This document shows positions 10,824-21,119 of a DNA stretch of 64,000 nt, in pieces. A model generated the notes under the pieces. It was not told where the DNA came from. It did no database searches and saw only the letters and a program-made list of their open reading frames with translations. The position numbers and the translations under genes are program-made. Position 1 is the first letter of the stretch; every line of letters begins with the position of its first letter. The DNA lies in assembly GCA_964036195.1 (NCBI GenBank), contig OZ038458.1:17125832-17189831 (forward strand), given 5' to 3'. This DNA is from Sphaerolaimus hirsutus (Eukaryota > Nematoda > Chromadorea > Monhysterida > Sphaerolaimidae).

Positions 10824-11050
10824 TACAGGGAGCGGAAATTTAGACTTACGCCCTAGATTTCGAAAAACTTGTCACTGGGTGGTCGGATTGACGTCAAATT
10901 TTAGGTCAACATTAACAACTATATAGCAAAGGATCCCTGAAAATATGGCTGCGATAGGTCCCCTCGTTCTCAAGTTATTCATGCAAACACCAATAATTGT
11001 CGCTTTACTACAACCTTGCTTTACAACCAATTACGCAAGCGTCTGCCGAC

Positions 11051-11972
11051 TAGTGATGGAATGGCGCCATGGCGCTGGCGCCATTTGAGGGCGCCAAAGG
11101 GCGCCGCGCCATGGCGCCATTGGCGCTTGGCGCCCTTTTTCTGTGGCGCCCTTGGCGCCTGGCGCCCACATTCTGAAAGGCGCCATGGCGCCCTTGGCGC
11201 TTGGCGCCCTTTTTCCGTGGCGCCCTTGGCGCCTGGCGCCCTGCTTTAAAAGGGCGCCAAAAAGGCGCCAGCAGGGTTTCAAGGTGAGCGTTGTATAAAT
11301 GAACAAAAAATGAACAACGCATCCGTTGATGATCTAAATTCGCCAGAAAAATGGACAAAGTGGTTTGAGTGGGTGGGAATCTTTCGTCCAATGGTTCATA
11401 AGGTGTGCCTGACCGATCAGAAGACGAGAATGATGGACCATCGAATTTGCAAAATCATAAATCATGGATTCAAATCGTTGCAATTCCGTTTTTGTCCATT
11501 TCAAGGGAACATTGATTGAAAAAGTCTATTTGAAGTGAATGGATTGTTATCTAATGACAATTTCCATGGTGTTTGAATTTGTCATGTGGATTTTATATAA
11601 AAAATTATGTTGCTAGTCTTGTTTTTGTTAATTAAGTCCTGGAGAACGTGAATTAAGACGTAAATGCATGTACTAGAGTGCTGTAGAAGCATTTTTAGCA
11701 CACACAGGGTGTTGTACGCACCTATTTTTGCTGGCGCCCTTGGCGCCTGGCGCCCTATTTTTCAAATGGCGCCATGGCGCCCTTGGCGCTTGGCGCCCTC
11801 TTTCCGTGGCGCCCCTGGCGCCTGGCGCCCACTTTCAGAATGGCGCCATGGCGCCCTTGGCGCCTGGCGCCCTTTTTCTGTGGCGCCCTTGGCGCTTGGC
11901 GCCCTTGGCGCTTGGCGCCCACTTTCCGAATGGCGCCATGGCGCCCTTTTTTCTGGCGCTTTTCCATCACTA
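11051..11972. mobile_element. hAT-like MITE, TAGTGATGG ends, GGCGCC words
   Basis: TAGTGATGGAATGGCGCC to GGCGCTTTTCCATCACTA, flanked by CTGCCGAC at 11043-11050 and 11973-11980 (exact). GGCGCC/TTGGCGC word blocks fill both sides (11060-11270 and 11730-11960). The central 450 bp is ordinary AT-rich sequence. Confidence 0.92.
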
Positions 11973-12264
11973 CTGCCGACATCCTTATCGGTAAGGCGGA
12001 TTAGTGGCGCGCGCACACGCATTTTGGCATGCCGCTGCGAAAATAAAAAGAGAAGAAAAAAACTGAAAAAACAATCCCAATCCCGATCCGGGTCCCGAAA
12101 AACCGGATCCCGTTTGAAACCTATCACGGGGTGGTGGTAAAGTGACTATTACGCGTTTGCATGAATAACTTGAGAACGAGGGGAGCTATCGCAGCCATAT
12201 TTTCAGGGATCCTTTCCTTTTTAGTTGTTAATGTTGAACTAAATTTTGATGTTTATCCGACCAC

Positions 12265-13285
12265 TAACGATGGCAAAAAAAGATTCGAAAATTCGAAAAC
12301 ATTTTCGAATTTTCCAATTTTTTCAGAATTTTCGAATTTTTATTTCACCCCTAGAAAAAACACTTAAAAATCGATTTATTTTTCAAAAAATTCGAAAATT
12401 CGAAAATACTTTTTGAATTTTTTAGGGAATTCAAGGCAAAAAAGCGCACTCATAGGTTCAACGTGCTAAATAAAACGACAAATGATACGCGGTGCGTATG
12501 AAAAAGCGAAACAAAACAAAAAAAACGTCCAAAAACGTTGAAATGTATAATGTGAAATGTCTTGCAAGTGTCAAAAGTTATGAAAATGCTCTGGAAAATG
12601 GCTAACATATTTGAAATTTTCCGCAGCATTTCCATGACTTAAGACAATGTGCATAACACTTGACATTTCACAGAGCATTTTACAGGTGTCCGAGACTGCC
12701 CATAGGAACTGCACATATTTATATGTAAAAAGGAATGTGATCAAAGATATACTCCGGCCACATCACACCTTACAATGAAATCTACCATATCCCATCTGAA
12801 TAAAAGAACCAAAAAAAAATTTCATCATATTTATCAAAGCAATCTGATAAATAAAATTTAAAAAATGTACTGCTTGTCCTTTTATTCAGATGGGATATGG
12901 TAGATTTCATTGTAAGGTGTAATGTCGCTGGAGTATAAGAGTGGTTTCAAGTATTGGTTTGAGAAGTACCCATATCTTGTGAAGTTAGCACTGTATGCAC
13001 TGAGTACACTCAGTGTGTCACCCACTTCCAAAACAGTCCAAATTCTGCGTTTATAGCTTCAGATTCAATATTTTTCCAAAAAAATTCGAAAATTATTTGA
13101 AAAAATTCGAAAAATAGCCCAAAAAATTCGAAAATTGCCAAAAAAGATTCGAAAATTCGAAAATTCGAAAATTAAATACGAAATTTGAAAATTAATGTCA
13201 GGAAAAATTCGAAAATTCGAAAATACATTTTGGATAAAACACTTAAAAATTTAAATACTTTTTTTGGGAGGGTTTGCCATCGTTA
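12265..13285. mobile_element. hAT-like MITE, TAACGATGG ends, TCGAAAAT words
   Basis: TAACGATGGCAAA to TTTGCCATCGTTA, flanked by CCGACCAC at 12257-12264 and 13286-13293 (exact). AAATTCGAAAATTCG words fill both ends. The middle contains an eroded introner-like hairpin (about 12539-12690) and a palindrome (about 12741-12945). Sister of 22081-23326. Confidence 0.92.
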
Positions 13286-13440
13286 CCGACCACCCAGTGA
13301 CAAGTTTTTCGAAATCTAAAGCGTAGGTCTAAATTGCCGCACCCTGTATATCCAACCCAATTATAAGTGGATATTGCGCGCCTGCCGCACATCCCAGACA
13401 AATTCAGTGCACACGCCGCTGAAACTGCGACGTTAACAGT

Positions 13441-13862
13441 TACCGCAAATCCTCGAATAAGATCCCCCCTCGAATAACTCCCCCCTTGAATAAGTCCCCC
13501 CTGCTGGCGGGGTGAGGAAAAAATAACTCCCCCCCCCCTTGAATAACTCCCCCTCTCAAAAAATCCTCCCTATGATGAAAAGGATACAATGCAAAACCAT
13601 AAACGAATAGTAGCCTATGACAGCGACAGCAGATACATAATGTGTATGCAGTGTATACACATTGTTATGTTGTTATTGGACGGTGAAATACCTTAATTAA
13701 ACAAGTTTACACACTGCATCCATACAATGAATTAAGTCCACGTTTCCTGAGGAAATAATAACTCCCCCCCTCGAATAACTCCCCCCCCTTGCATAACTCG
13801 CCCCTCCAAAACGTCTGACGAAAAAATAACTCCCCTGGGGTCTTATTCGAGGATTTAGGGTA
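13441..13862. mobile_element. TACCG MITE with TCGAATAACTCCCC words
   Basis: Left TACCGCAAATCCTCGAATAA, right TTATTCGAGGATTTAGGGTA. The interior repeats CTCGAATAACTCCCCCC. Terminal change TACCGCAAAT compared with TACCGTATTT marks a subfamily. Confidence 0.8.
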
Positions 13863-14075
13863 GCTGCATTTTGTTGAATGGTGATGCGCATCTTTGAAGT
13901 CATGGTCAATTGTCTTCTTCTAAATTTTGACATTAGGTATATAAATTTTTAAAATTTTTATTTTTGTGAACTATAGCACGCTTTATCGGTTGTTTCCCGT
14001 GTCAGATTGCATTCAGGTCGCGATAAAGTAAAATAAATATTTAAAAAAGTGTCGAGTCGCTCTTTTCTACCGTAA

Positions 14076-15186
14076 TCACGTGAAAAACTGGTCGTCATCA
14101 AACTCTGCCCTCTGCACCACGTCGGAGCCGCACTCGTAGCACTTGAACACCAGCAGCGAGTGGCCTTTTTCGCCCTTTTCTCGGCACATTATCGCCGCCG
14201 TCTCGCCGATTTCCAGCGTGTTTTCTGGGTAAAAATTATTTTTGGGATGGGCGTTTTTCCGGCATTATAGGATTTCTGTTGCGAGCGTTGGTTATCCGTG
14301 AATAACGATGGCAAATACTCCGAATAAACGTGTGAAAATTTGTATATTTTACCTATCAATTGTTTCCAAAGAGGCTCCAATATTTTGGCTGAATTCAACC
14401 AAATTATGAATTATTAAGTGTTTTTGCCGCGGTCAAAAATGTAAAGGCTGAAAAATTGGATAATTTACAAAAAAAATCCGCTATTTTGTTTGCCACTGTG
14501 TTGCCTTTGCGTGGATGATCCAACAGTTTTTGTAAAACGTGGCACACCTGACTCAGTGCTGACGCAATGCCTCTCTGCTAGTTTTGGTGACTTCCCGTAG
14601 TATAAAACATCCGCAATCAGCTTCTCCACGTCGCATGTTCTCGTTTCTGGATCTGCGATGCGTGTTTATGAAACAGTGTTCATAATGTGTTCCCCCCTCG
14701 AATAATCCCCCTCTGTAAGACGAGTGAGGAAATAATAATCCCCCCTCGAATAATCCCCCCTTACAGATATTTCATCAATTAATTGTGCCAAATTTTAACA
14801 AAAATGGCACGTTTTTGTGTTAAAAATGCATATTTCGTGAAATGACTTGATAGAAAGATGCTCGAACTTTTTGACGAAAGAATAATCCCCCCTTGAATAA
14901 TCCCCCCTTGAATAATCCCCCCTTGAATAATCCCCCCCCCTCGAATAGTTCCCCCCTCAAAAAGTCTGGCGAAAAAATAATCCCCTAGGGGGATTATTCA
15001 AGCAAATGCGGTATTTTAAAATCAAGTGCCATACACATTTTAGCAGATGGTAAACTGACCATAGTCTGGCTGAACGAAATGGACGCAGGGATCCTCTGAA
15101 TTTGCACTTTTCTTTGAGCTGATTGACTTCGATTCTGTGACAACTGTGATTACTACAAGACTCAGTGCAACAGTGAAGACTTGCAT
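14076..15186 (-). CDS. Predicted secreted six-cysteine protein, 126 aa, three exons
   Basis: I do not recognise the family. Exons on the minus strand are 15060-15186 (127 nt, ATG), 14548-14652 (105 nt) and 14076-14224 (149 nt, ends TGA). Phases 1 and 1 join to one frame of 127 codons. Residues 1-21 are a clear signal peptide (MQVFTVALSLVVITVVTES), so the product should enter the secretory pathway. The mature part has six cysteines (EDPC, RTC, RHC, IMC, FKC, YEC) and an acidic tail ending FDDDQFFT. Donors are GTCAGT and GTGTGC, acceptors CGCAG and ACCCAG. Intron 1 (15059-14653) contains a MITE, 14690-15013. The matching phases, signal peptide and even cysteines argue it is real; transcript data would settle the exon choice. 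Confidence 0.6.
14690..15013. mobile_element. MITE with CTCGAATAATCCCC words inside intron 1 of the secreted protein gene
   Basis: The right end TTATTCAAGCAAATGCGGTA is intact. The left end starts directly with TCCCCCCTCGAATAATCC and lacks TACCG. It takes up most of the 407-bp intron. Confidence 0.7.
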
Positions 15187-15627
15187 TGTTACTGCGTTTT
15201 ATTGGAAACTGTTCTATGAGCTGCATTTTGTTCTGCAACGTGGCTTTTAAATATTAGCGTGGAAACATTGTTTGGATAGGTGGTAAACATGATCAAAAGA
15301 TTTCGAATGTGCAAAAGATATTTGTTTGTTGCTATTTAATTGATATTTTGTTTGTCAAACATTTATCATGTCATCAATTTTCATTGCCAAATCAGCGCAC
15401 AGTATTGCAATATCGAAATATTTTAGCGGCGTTTATTTTATTGCACACATTGTATCAGTATTTAAATCGCCTGCCATGTTTTGTCAAACAATCGTAAAAC
15501 AAACTTTGCCAAAACAATGGTTACGACAAAAATCATTTGCCATCAATAATCACTTGCATTTTATGCGCCTGCTCAAACACATTCTTGCATCCGGATCAAA
15601 AATCAACAAAACATGTATACATTCGTA
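15187..15627. other. Intergenic, nothing recognised
   Basis: About 440 bp of AT-rich sequence between the six-cysteine gene and peptide copy 2. No repeat family or coding signal seen; it presumably holds the promoter of the former and the 3' end of the latter. Confidence 0.4.
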
Positions 15628-16290
15628 TCATTGCATCGATTTCGGTTGATTTTTCTCATAATCCCATGTCTGATCGCCACCTGGGGGCAGTCCTATTCCC
15701 TTTAAAATGCCCTGTAAAATGTAAAATGTCATGCAAAGTGCCAAAAGTCGTTTGCCATTTTGCAGGGTATTTTACATGACTTGGCACTTTGCATGACATT
15801 TTACATTTTACAGGGCATTTTACAGGGTCTGGGATTACCACCTGGCTCCACCGCCCTGACTGCTCCATCCTCATCGCAGGGGCACCACTCAGTCCACGAG
15901 CCCCTGCTGCACTTGCACTCCAGCGGAAATGGGGGGTGCTGGGGGCACTCCCGGACCCTGTCAAATGTCTTGCAAAGTGTCAAATTTCATGCAAATTGTC
16001 TTAAAAAGTGTCAAATGTTATGTAAAATGCCCTGTAAAATCGCATACATACATGGCATTTTACATGACTTTTACGCTTGACATTTGACATTTTACAGGGC
16101 ATTTTTTATTACTTTTGACAATTTGCATGACATTTGACATTTTCCATGGCATTTTACATGACTTTTGACACTTTGCATGACATTTTGCAGGGCATTTTAC
16201 AGGGTCCGGGAGGGGCACCTGGTAGACGGCGGCGTAGGTGCTGCACGTCATGGTGACCACCAACAGCAGAATGGGCAGCAGTTTGTTCAT
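15628..16290 (-). CDS. Predicted secreted cysteine-rich peptide, copy 2 (three exons, two introner introns)
   Basis: Function unknown. Exons: 16219-16290 (24 codons), 15842-15938 (97 nt) and 15628-15680 (53 nt with TGA). They join to 73 residues. Residues 1-20 are a signal peptide (MNKLLPILLLVV...CSTYA). The mature part begins AAVYQHPPFPLEC, followed by CKCSRGSWTEWCPCDEDG and a polar tail with a TWDYEK motif. Copy 3 has the same length and most of the same residues. The two introns fall between VYQ and HPP (phase 0) and within the Gly of EPGG (phase 1). Copy 3 is uninterrupted at both points. Both introns are hairpin elements with CAG at each flank. The ACACCATG leader is shared with copies 1 and 5. 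Confidence 0.75.
15681..15841 (-). mobile_element. Candidate introner, second intron of copy 2
   Basis: 161 bp. Minus strand starts GTGGTAATCCCAGACCCTG and ends AGGACTGCCCCCAG, with CAG before and CAG at the end. It folds into a near-perfect hairpin (CATTTTACAGGGCATTTTAC pairs with its inverse). Phase 1; copy 3 lacks it. Confidence 0.85.
15939..16218 (-). mobile_element. Candidate introner, first intron of copy 2
   Basis: 280 bp. Minus strand starts GTGCCCCTCCCGGACCCTG and ends GGTCCGGGAGTGCCCCCAG. CAG precedes it and terminates it. It is made of repeated TGTAAAATG, CATGACATTT and GTGTCAAATG words with at least two hairpin modules. Phase 0; copy 3 reads straight through this site. Confidence 0.87.
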
Positions 16291-16567
16291 GGTGTGATTA
16301 TTGGTGTCTTTCCGTTGTGGCTCGTTAGATCTGTAACGTTTTGGAATACGGGTGTGCAGACAGCTTTTGTATTTATTGATGTGTTAGGTGTCGGAAAGTG
16401 GTTCTGTGATCTGCTAAATGACATTTTCAAATGCGAGGTATGGGGGCTATTGCAAGTACTATACTGCTTTAAAAGTGTATAATTTGAAGCAAGAGTGTCA
16501 TCAAAATTAAGGCATTCAATGCGCATAATGCCTAGGTATAAAACATTGCAGCTGTTCAAAGTATACC

Positions 16568-17024
16568 TACCGTATTTCCTCGAAATACCCCCCCCCGGGG
16601 GTGATTGTTTCAGAGTGCGAATTTTGAGGGGGGGGGGGTAAACGAGGGGGGGGGGTATTTCCATGGGGGGCTTATTATTTCGCCAGAATTTTTTTGAAAT
16701 TCCAGTACTAAATTGTCGTCTGAAACGTACACACACGTTGAAAAATGCAACAATAACCGCCATATACGAGTCTATTGACCTATATAAGTATGTAACACTG
16801 TTATAGCGTAACAATTCATTGTTTTTAATGTGTGTTTTGCATTGCCCGAATCACAAGCCGACCGCAGTTTTGTCATGTAAATATGTTCTCTGTACACTCA
16901 ATTTGGGGGGGGGGGGTATTTCGAGGGGGCTAATAAATTCATAGTGGCCATTTTGGGGGGATTTCGAGACGGGGGGTATTTCGAGAGGGGTATTTCGAGA
17001 GGGGTATTTCGAGGAAATACGGTA
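16568..17024. mobile_element. TACCGTA/TTCGAGG MITE
   Basis: TACCGTATTTCCTCGAAATA to TCGAGGAAATACGGTA with long G-runs inside. It shares the GTGTGTTTTGCATTGCC internal block with the copy at 28172. Confidence 0.87.
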
Positions 17025-17097
17025 TGCTCATTAAGATTGATCTTTGAACAATTGTTCTCAAAAAATGTAGCTGCTCCGCTATTGGCACTGTCACAAC

Positions 17098-17247
17098 CAG
17101 GGTTGGCTTTAGTAAAATTATTTTTACGAAAATTGTAGTTAAATTGTATTTTTTTATTTTCTATTAATGGTTCCTTTTTTTAATTTTATTATTCACTTTT
17201 CCATTTTATTTTAATTTTATTTTTTTTCTGAGATTTTGCCAACCCTG
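17098..17247. mobile_element. Short hAT-like MITE, CAGGGTTGG ends, TTTTATTTTA words
   Basis: CAGGGTTGGCTTTAG to TTGCCAACCCTG, 150 bp, interior TTTTATTTTAATTTTATT. Flanks ACAACCAG and GCAACCAG agree at 7 of 8 bases only if the element's first CAG overlaps the duplication. Confidence 0.7.
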
Positions 17248-18349
17248 GCAACCAGTTGAAACCAGTCCCACACAACAATATATTTTTGATTAGAGTTTCT
17301 CCTCAGGACTGTCCTCAGTACGAAAATGCCTAAGCATGAGCTGTGTCAAAATATGAAGTAAAATACATCAAACGTACAAAAAAGCTCACGCGGTATAATA
17401 ATATTTAAAGTAAATAGGCAAAGGTATGAAAATTGGTGATTTTCAGTCAATATTTGGGCAAAATTTCACAAAAACGACTGACTGCTGGGTGTACGACTGC
17501 TTTTTTGCCAATCGTGGCTAAGGGTTTCATGAATCATTAGTTGTGTGTGTTTGTCTAGCTGACTTCGCATTCTTTTGCGCATATTTATTTTTTTGAACAA
17601 ATAATATCCCGCGTATGCATGCACAATAGGATAGGATGCTTGTGATAAATATTTAATAGTGTACTAGTAAAAACATAAACCATGGCTCGACAAAATAAAC
17701 TGGGCTTAGACCTATATAAACACATTCCAATATGTAAATTCAAGATTAGCGTTTATTTAAATTCTGCCATATGCAATGCAACCTAGTGCTCGATCTCTCA
17801 ATTTGGTTTTCAGATCGAAAATTCCATACGATGTCTGTTTCAGGTGATAATATCACGCGTACCGGGCGGAACAATGGAATTTTTGCACTGTTTTGTTTTT
17901 TGAACTACTGCTTTCTACTCCGAGTTCGCAAGTTGGGTAGTTGAGAAGAGAAGGAAATTTACCACCAAAACAAAAACTGGTGGGGATGTTAAGAAAAGTA
18001 ATGTGAACTGCTATACAAATCGACTTAGCTGGCACGGTTTTAGTCCTTTGCGAACTCGACCGAACAGATATCCAAACAGAAAGCTTTTTTGACATGCCGC
18101 CACCGGCTTTACAATGATTTGATTCGTTGAATACAGTGCTGCACCTTCATGCACGATTTGCTAAAAACTAACAAATGTGAATTCGAAAACATTTCATTCA
18201 AAAATTTCTGATTTCAACTAGGTAATCTGCGGAGCACAACACGAGAAAAAAATCAGCAAAAATATCACAATTAAAAAATGTTTATCTGCGATCAAACACT
18301 TCCCTCCTGATCTGGCTCACGCATAAATAACTATAAAAATACATTCGTT
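17248..18349. other. Intergenic with empty insertion site; no gene supported
   Basis: 17620-18010 is the empty partner of 2540-3240, with the junction at 17843/17844. The rest is AT-rich. A minus-strand frame at 17853-18095 has no recognisable domain. Confidence 0.5.
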
Positions 18350-18777
18350 TCAGTCCATCGGTCTCGGTTTGCCCTTTCCATAATCCCAAGTGTCATCACC
18401 GCCGGCCGGCACAGCCCTGGGCCAGTCCCAGACCCTGTAAAATGCCCTGTAAAATGTCAAATACCATGCAAAGTACCAGAAGTAATGTAAAATGCCCTGG
18501 AAAATGGCAACTCGGTTTTGTATTTTCTATGACATTTGTAATGACCATTGACAAATTTTGTATCACATTTGTCCCGACATTTGACACTTGACTTGACACT
18601 TTACAGCGCTCGGGACTGGCACCTGACTGCTCCATCCTCATCGCAGGGGCACCACTCAGTCCACGAGCCCCTGCTGCACTCGCACTCCAGCGGAAATGGG
18701 GGGTGCTCGTAGATGGCCGCGTAGGTGCTGCACGTGATGGCGACCACCAACAGCAGAGTGGACAGCAATTGGTTCAT
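18350..18777 (-). CDS. Predicted secreted cysteine-rich peptide, copy 3 (two exons)
   Basis: Function unknown. Exon 1 is 18623-18777 (51 codons plus 2 nt); exon 2 is 18350-18416 (1 nt plus 21 codons and TGA). The protein is 73 residues, the same length as copy 2. A signal peptide (MNQLLSTLLLVV...CSTYA) is followed by AAIYEHPPFPLEC, CECSRGSWTEWCPC and a TWDYGK tail. The single intron interrupts the Arg codon of GAVR (phase 2), where copy 2 is continuous. Conversely, both copy-2 intron sites are continuous here. A TATA-like TTTATAG on the minus strand lies about 65 nt before the ATG, just downstream of a 48-bp-arm hairpin. It is the least disturbed member of the family and the best guide to the ancestral reading frame. 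Confidence 0.75.
18417..18622 (-). mobile_element. Candidate introner forming the intron of copy 3
   Basis: 206 bp. Minus strand starts GTGCCAGTCCCGAGCGCTG and ends TCTGGGACTGGCCCAG. TCAG precedes it and CAG ends it. It carries the same words as the copy-2 introns. Phase 2. Confidence 0.85.
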
Positions 18778-18849
18778 GGTGGGTTTGTGGGGATTTGTTT
18801 GAGCCAGGTTTCAGCTTGAGACAGACACTAAAAGATACGCTATAAAGCG

Positions 18850-18971
18850 GGAATTAGAGCTCAGCGTCGATTCGACGTGAAATGATGACGTGAAATGACG
18901 TCGTGAAATTAATTACACGACGACATTTCACGTCATCATTTCACGTCGAATCGACGCTGAGCTCTAATTCC
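18850..18971. repeat. Perfect hairpin with 48-bp arms, GACGTGAAATG words
   Basis: 18850-18897 is the exact inverse of 18924-18971. The arms include GCTCAGCGTCGATTCGACGT. It is related to the GACGTAAAATG palindromes at 439 and 8498, with G in place of A. It lies 70 bp upstream of peptide copy 3. Confidence 0.85.
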
Positions 18972-19044
18972 GGCCTTATAGATGCTATATTGTCACAAAA
19001 GCAATAATATTCTGAGACGAATAAATTGCAAGCAAGTACACAAG

Positions 19045-19155
19045 TAGTGATGGAATGGCATCGTGGCGCTGGCGCCATTTGAGGGCGCTAAAGATCGCCG
19101 CACCATGGCGCCATTGGCGCTTGACGCCCTTTTTTCTGGCGCTTTTTTATCACTA
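19045..19155. mobile_element. Minimal hAT-like MITE, TAGTGATGG ends, GGCGCC words
   Basis: 111 bp, TAGTGATGGAATGGC to GCGCTTTTTTATCACTA. TACACAAG precedes it (19037-19044) and recurs at 19160-19167 after four extra bases. Confidence 0.75.
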
Positions 19156-20307
19156 CCTATACACAAGTGCCATGTGAAAATTCTGTCTGCACATTCAGTT
19201 CAGAACCGGAACTTTGAAAATTCATAAATCAGCCTTGGACGCACTTGAGTTTACCGTAAAAAAGTTATTTTGTATACCCGTCAACTGTAGTTGACGTACA
19301 CCTCATTCCGGTAGATTCAAATGCGTTCATTTCTGATAGATATACATATCCAAAACGTTTCCTACAGATGTACCTAAATTGTGACTTGTCCTTTTTCGAA
19401 GGTTTGCGTTATGAACACTGAAAAGTGTATGCCTCAACCTGATACAGTTCTGGCTTGTCGGGATTGATTCTGATTTTTGAATGTAGCTATTTCTATACAT
19501 TGGAAGCGCTTAAATACATGGCTTTTGCAGGATACTATGCTGACACCTAATTCGATACAATATTACTGGTTTTCTATTTATGGTTGTTCAAATTGTTGCG
19601 TGTGTTTCTGTGTGTTTGTGTGTGTTACCTGGGTTTTGAATTTTGTGTAAACTTCCTTGTGCCATTCGGTGTTCCCGTAGATTTTCACATTTTGTTATGG
19701 TATTCAACCAAAGTTACGCAGAGCAGAAATCTTCAGAGTTAATCGTCTTCGCTTTTTAACCCATTTTTGAACGATAAGTTGCCAAATAAGATGAGATGAT
19801 GTGGATCCCAGGGACGAGTTGAAATGTACACAAACTGCAGGGTTTTTGCGCTGAAGCTGTTGAAGACGTAAAAAATTGGTTGAAAAAGTGCAACTCCACA
19901 TAAACTCTACCATTCATCGTGTAATTACACTGTACTGTTGACCCAAAACATTTTACGGAGTGAGTATGTCACCCTACAATTATTGGCGTCAGCAGATGAC
20001 TCGGGGGTTGTGTTAGTTTACAGAGTAATACTTTTTCATGGCGAATAACTTCGAAAAAATATCGAATGCGATTTGCAAATATGTCAAACTGCTTGTTCTC
20101 TAACAATCATTGCAAATTCTGATTTTATGTTTCAAACATCAATACAGCAGATGTTTTTCCAAAGTTTTTTTTGTCAAATTATTGGGACAAGTTGGTGCAA
20201 TTCTGATTATTGCTAAACCAAAAAAGTACTTGGGTGTAAAAATATCGTGATGTGATTTGGCCGTGTTTGCTTGTTATTTGCGCTCTAGCAGTCATGCTTT
20301 TATTTTT
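19156..20307. other. Intergenic, possible exon remnants on the minus strand
   Basis: A TG-rich tract lies near 19600-19630. The minus strand at 19650-19915 is open in several frames and ends at a canonical CAG/GTAACA donor-like site near 19628. I cannot choose a frame or find a start, so no gene is called. Confidence 0.3.
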
Positions 20308-20507
20308 NNNNNNNNNNNNNNNNNNNNNNNNNNNNNNNNNNNNNNNNNNNNNNNNNNNNNNNNNNNNNNNNNNNNNNNNNNNNNNNNNNNNNNNNNNNNN
20401 NNNNNNNNNNNNNNNNNNNNNNNNNNNNNNNNNNNNNNNNNNNNNNNNNNNNNNNNNNNNNNNNNNNNNNNNNNNNNNNNNNNNNNNNNNNNNNNNNNNN
20501 NNNNNNN
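20308..20507. other. Assembly gap of 200 N
   Basis: Exactly 200 Ns, probably a placeholder of unknown true size. It cuts the left arm of the foldback that continues to about 23400, so a palindrome may have broken the assembly. Confidence 0.99.
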
Positions 20508-20597
20508 ATCACATCTTTCTTGCCTTTTCACATTGAGCTATCAAATGAAGTAAATCAGGTATGTATACCATGGGAATGTTTACCAATATTTATGATA

Positions 20598-21035
20598 TAC
20601 CGCATTACCTCGAATTATCCCCCCCCCCCTTGAATTAACCCCCCCCCCCCCTTCGAATTAACCCCCCCCCCCTCAAAATGGGCTGGGGAAATAATAAACC
20701 CCCCCCCCCCTCGAAATACCCCCCCTCCGGAATGCTGTACATCATGTATGCAATGTACATGATGTATTTATTACTACTTATTTGCATCGCAGCTACTCTT
20801 ATACGCTCATTTGTGTACAGATGTACATCTATAGCCCCAATATAACCTATATTCTCACATCTATTACCGTTTTTGTGTAAGAAATAGCGTATTCTTTACT
20901 ACGAATTCCACGAAATTTTCTGGCGAAATAATAAACCCCCCCCTCGAATAACCCCCCCCCCCTCGAATTAACCCCCCTCAAATTTTGCTGGCGAAATAAT
21001 AAACCCCCATGGGGGTATTTCGAGGTAATACGATA
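20598..21035. mobile_element. TACCG/TTCGAGG MITE
   Basis: TACCGCATTACCTCGAATTA to TTCGAGGTAATACGATA, with long C-runs and the ATGTATGCAATGTACATGAT block inside. Confidence 0.82.
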
Positions 21036-21119
21036 GGCTATAAACACAGAAAACTGCATCACAAGGAAACAATTCCACCAAACTTTTGCATGGCAGCGTG
21101 AGCTGAGTCGACGTGGTGC

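Larger units (their letters stand above)
10824..13350. mobile_element. 2.5-kb foldback with TACAGGG-GCGG ends, heavily nested
   Basis: About 170 bp at 10824-10990 (CTAGATTTCGAAAAACTTGT, GGGTGGTCGG, CTTGAGAAC inverted partners) recur inverted at 12155-12264 plus 13286-13350. The right arm is split by the hAT-like element 12265-13285. A second hAT-like element, 11051-11972, sits in the loop. No coding domain seen. Confidence 0.75.

Noticed and set aside
11664-12140. 158-codon and overlapping frames in GGCGCC-rich DNA
   Set aside because: The frames span the word-repeat end of a delimited hAT-like MITE and are open on both strands from composition alone.
19628-19915. Exon-like minus-strand stretch (reads such as IYGNTEWHKEVYTKF before a GTAACA donor)
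   Set aside because: Several frames are open, none links to a start or a clear acceptor, and I recognise no family.
20252-20553. Open frames across 20.25-20.55 kb
   Set aside because: They are open only because Ns are read as unknown residues.
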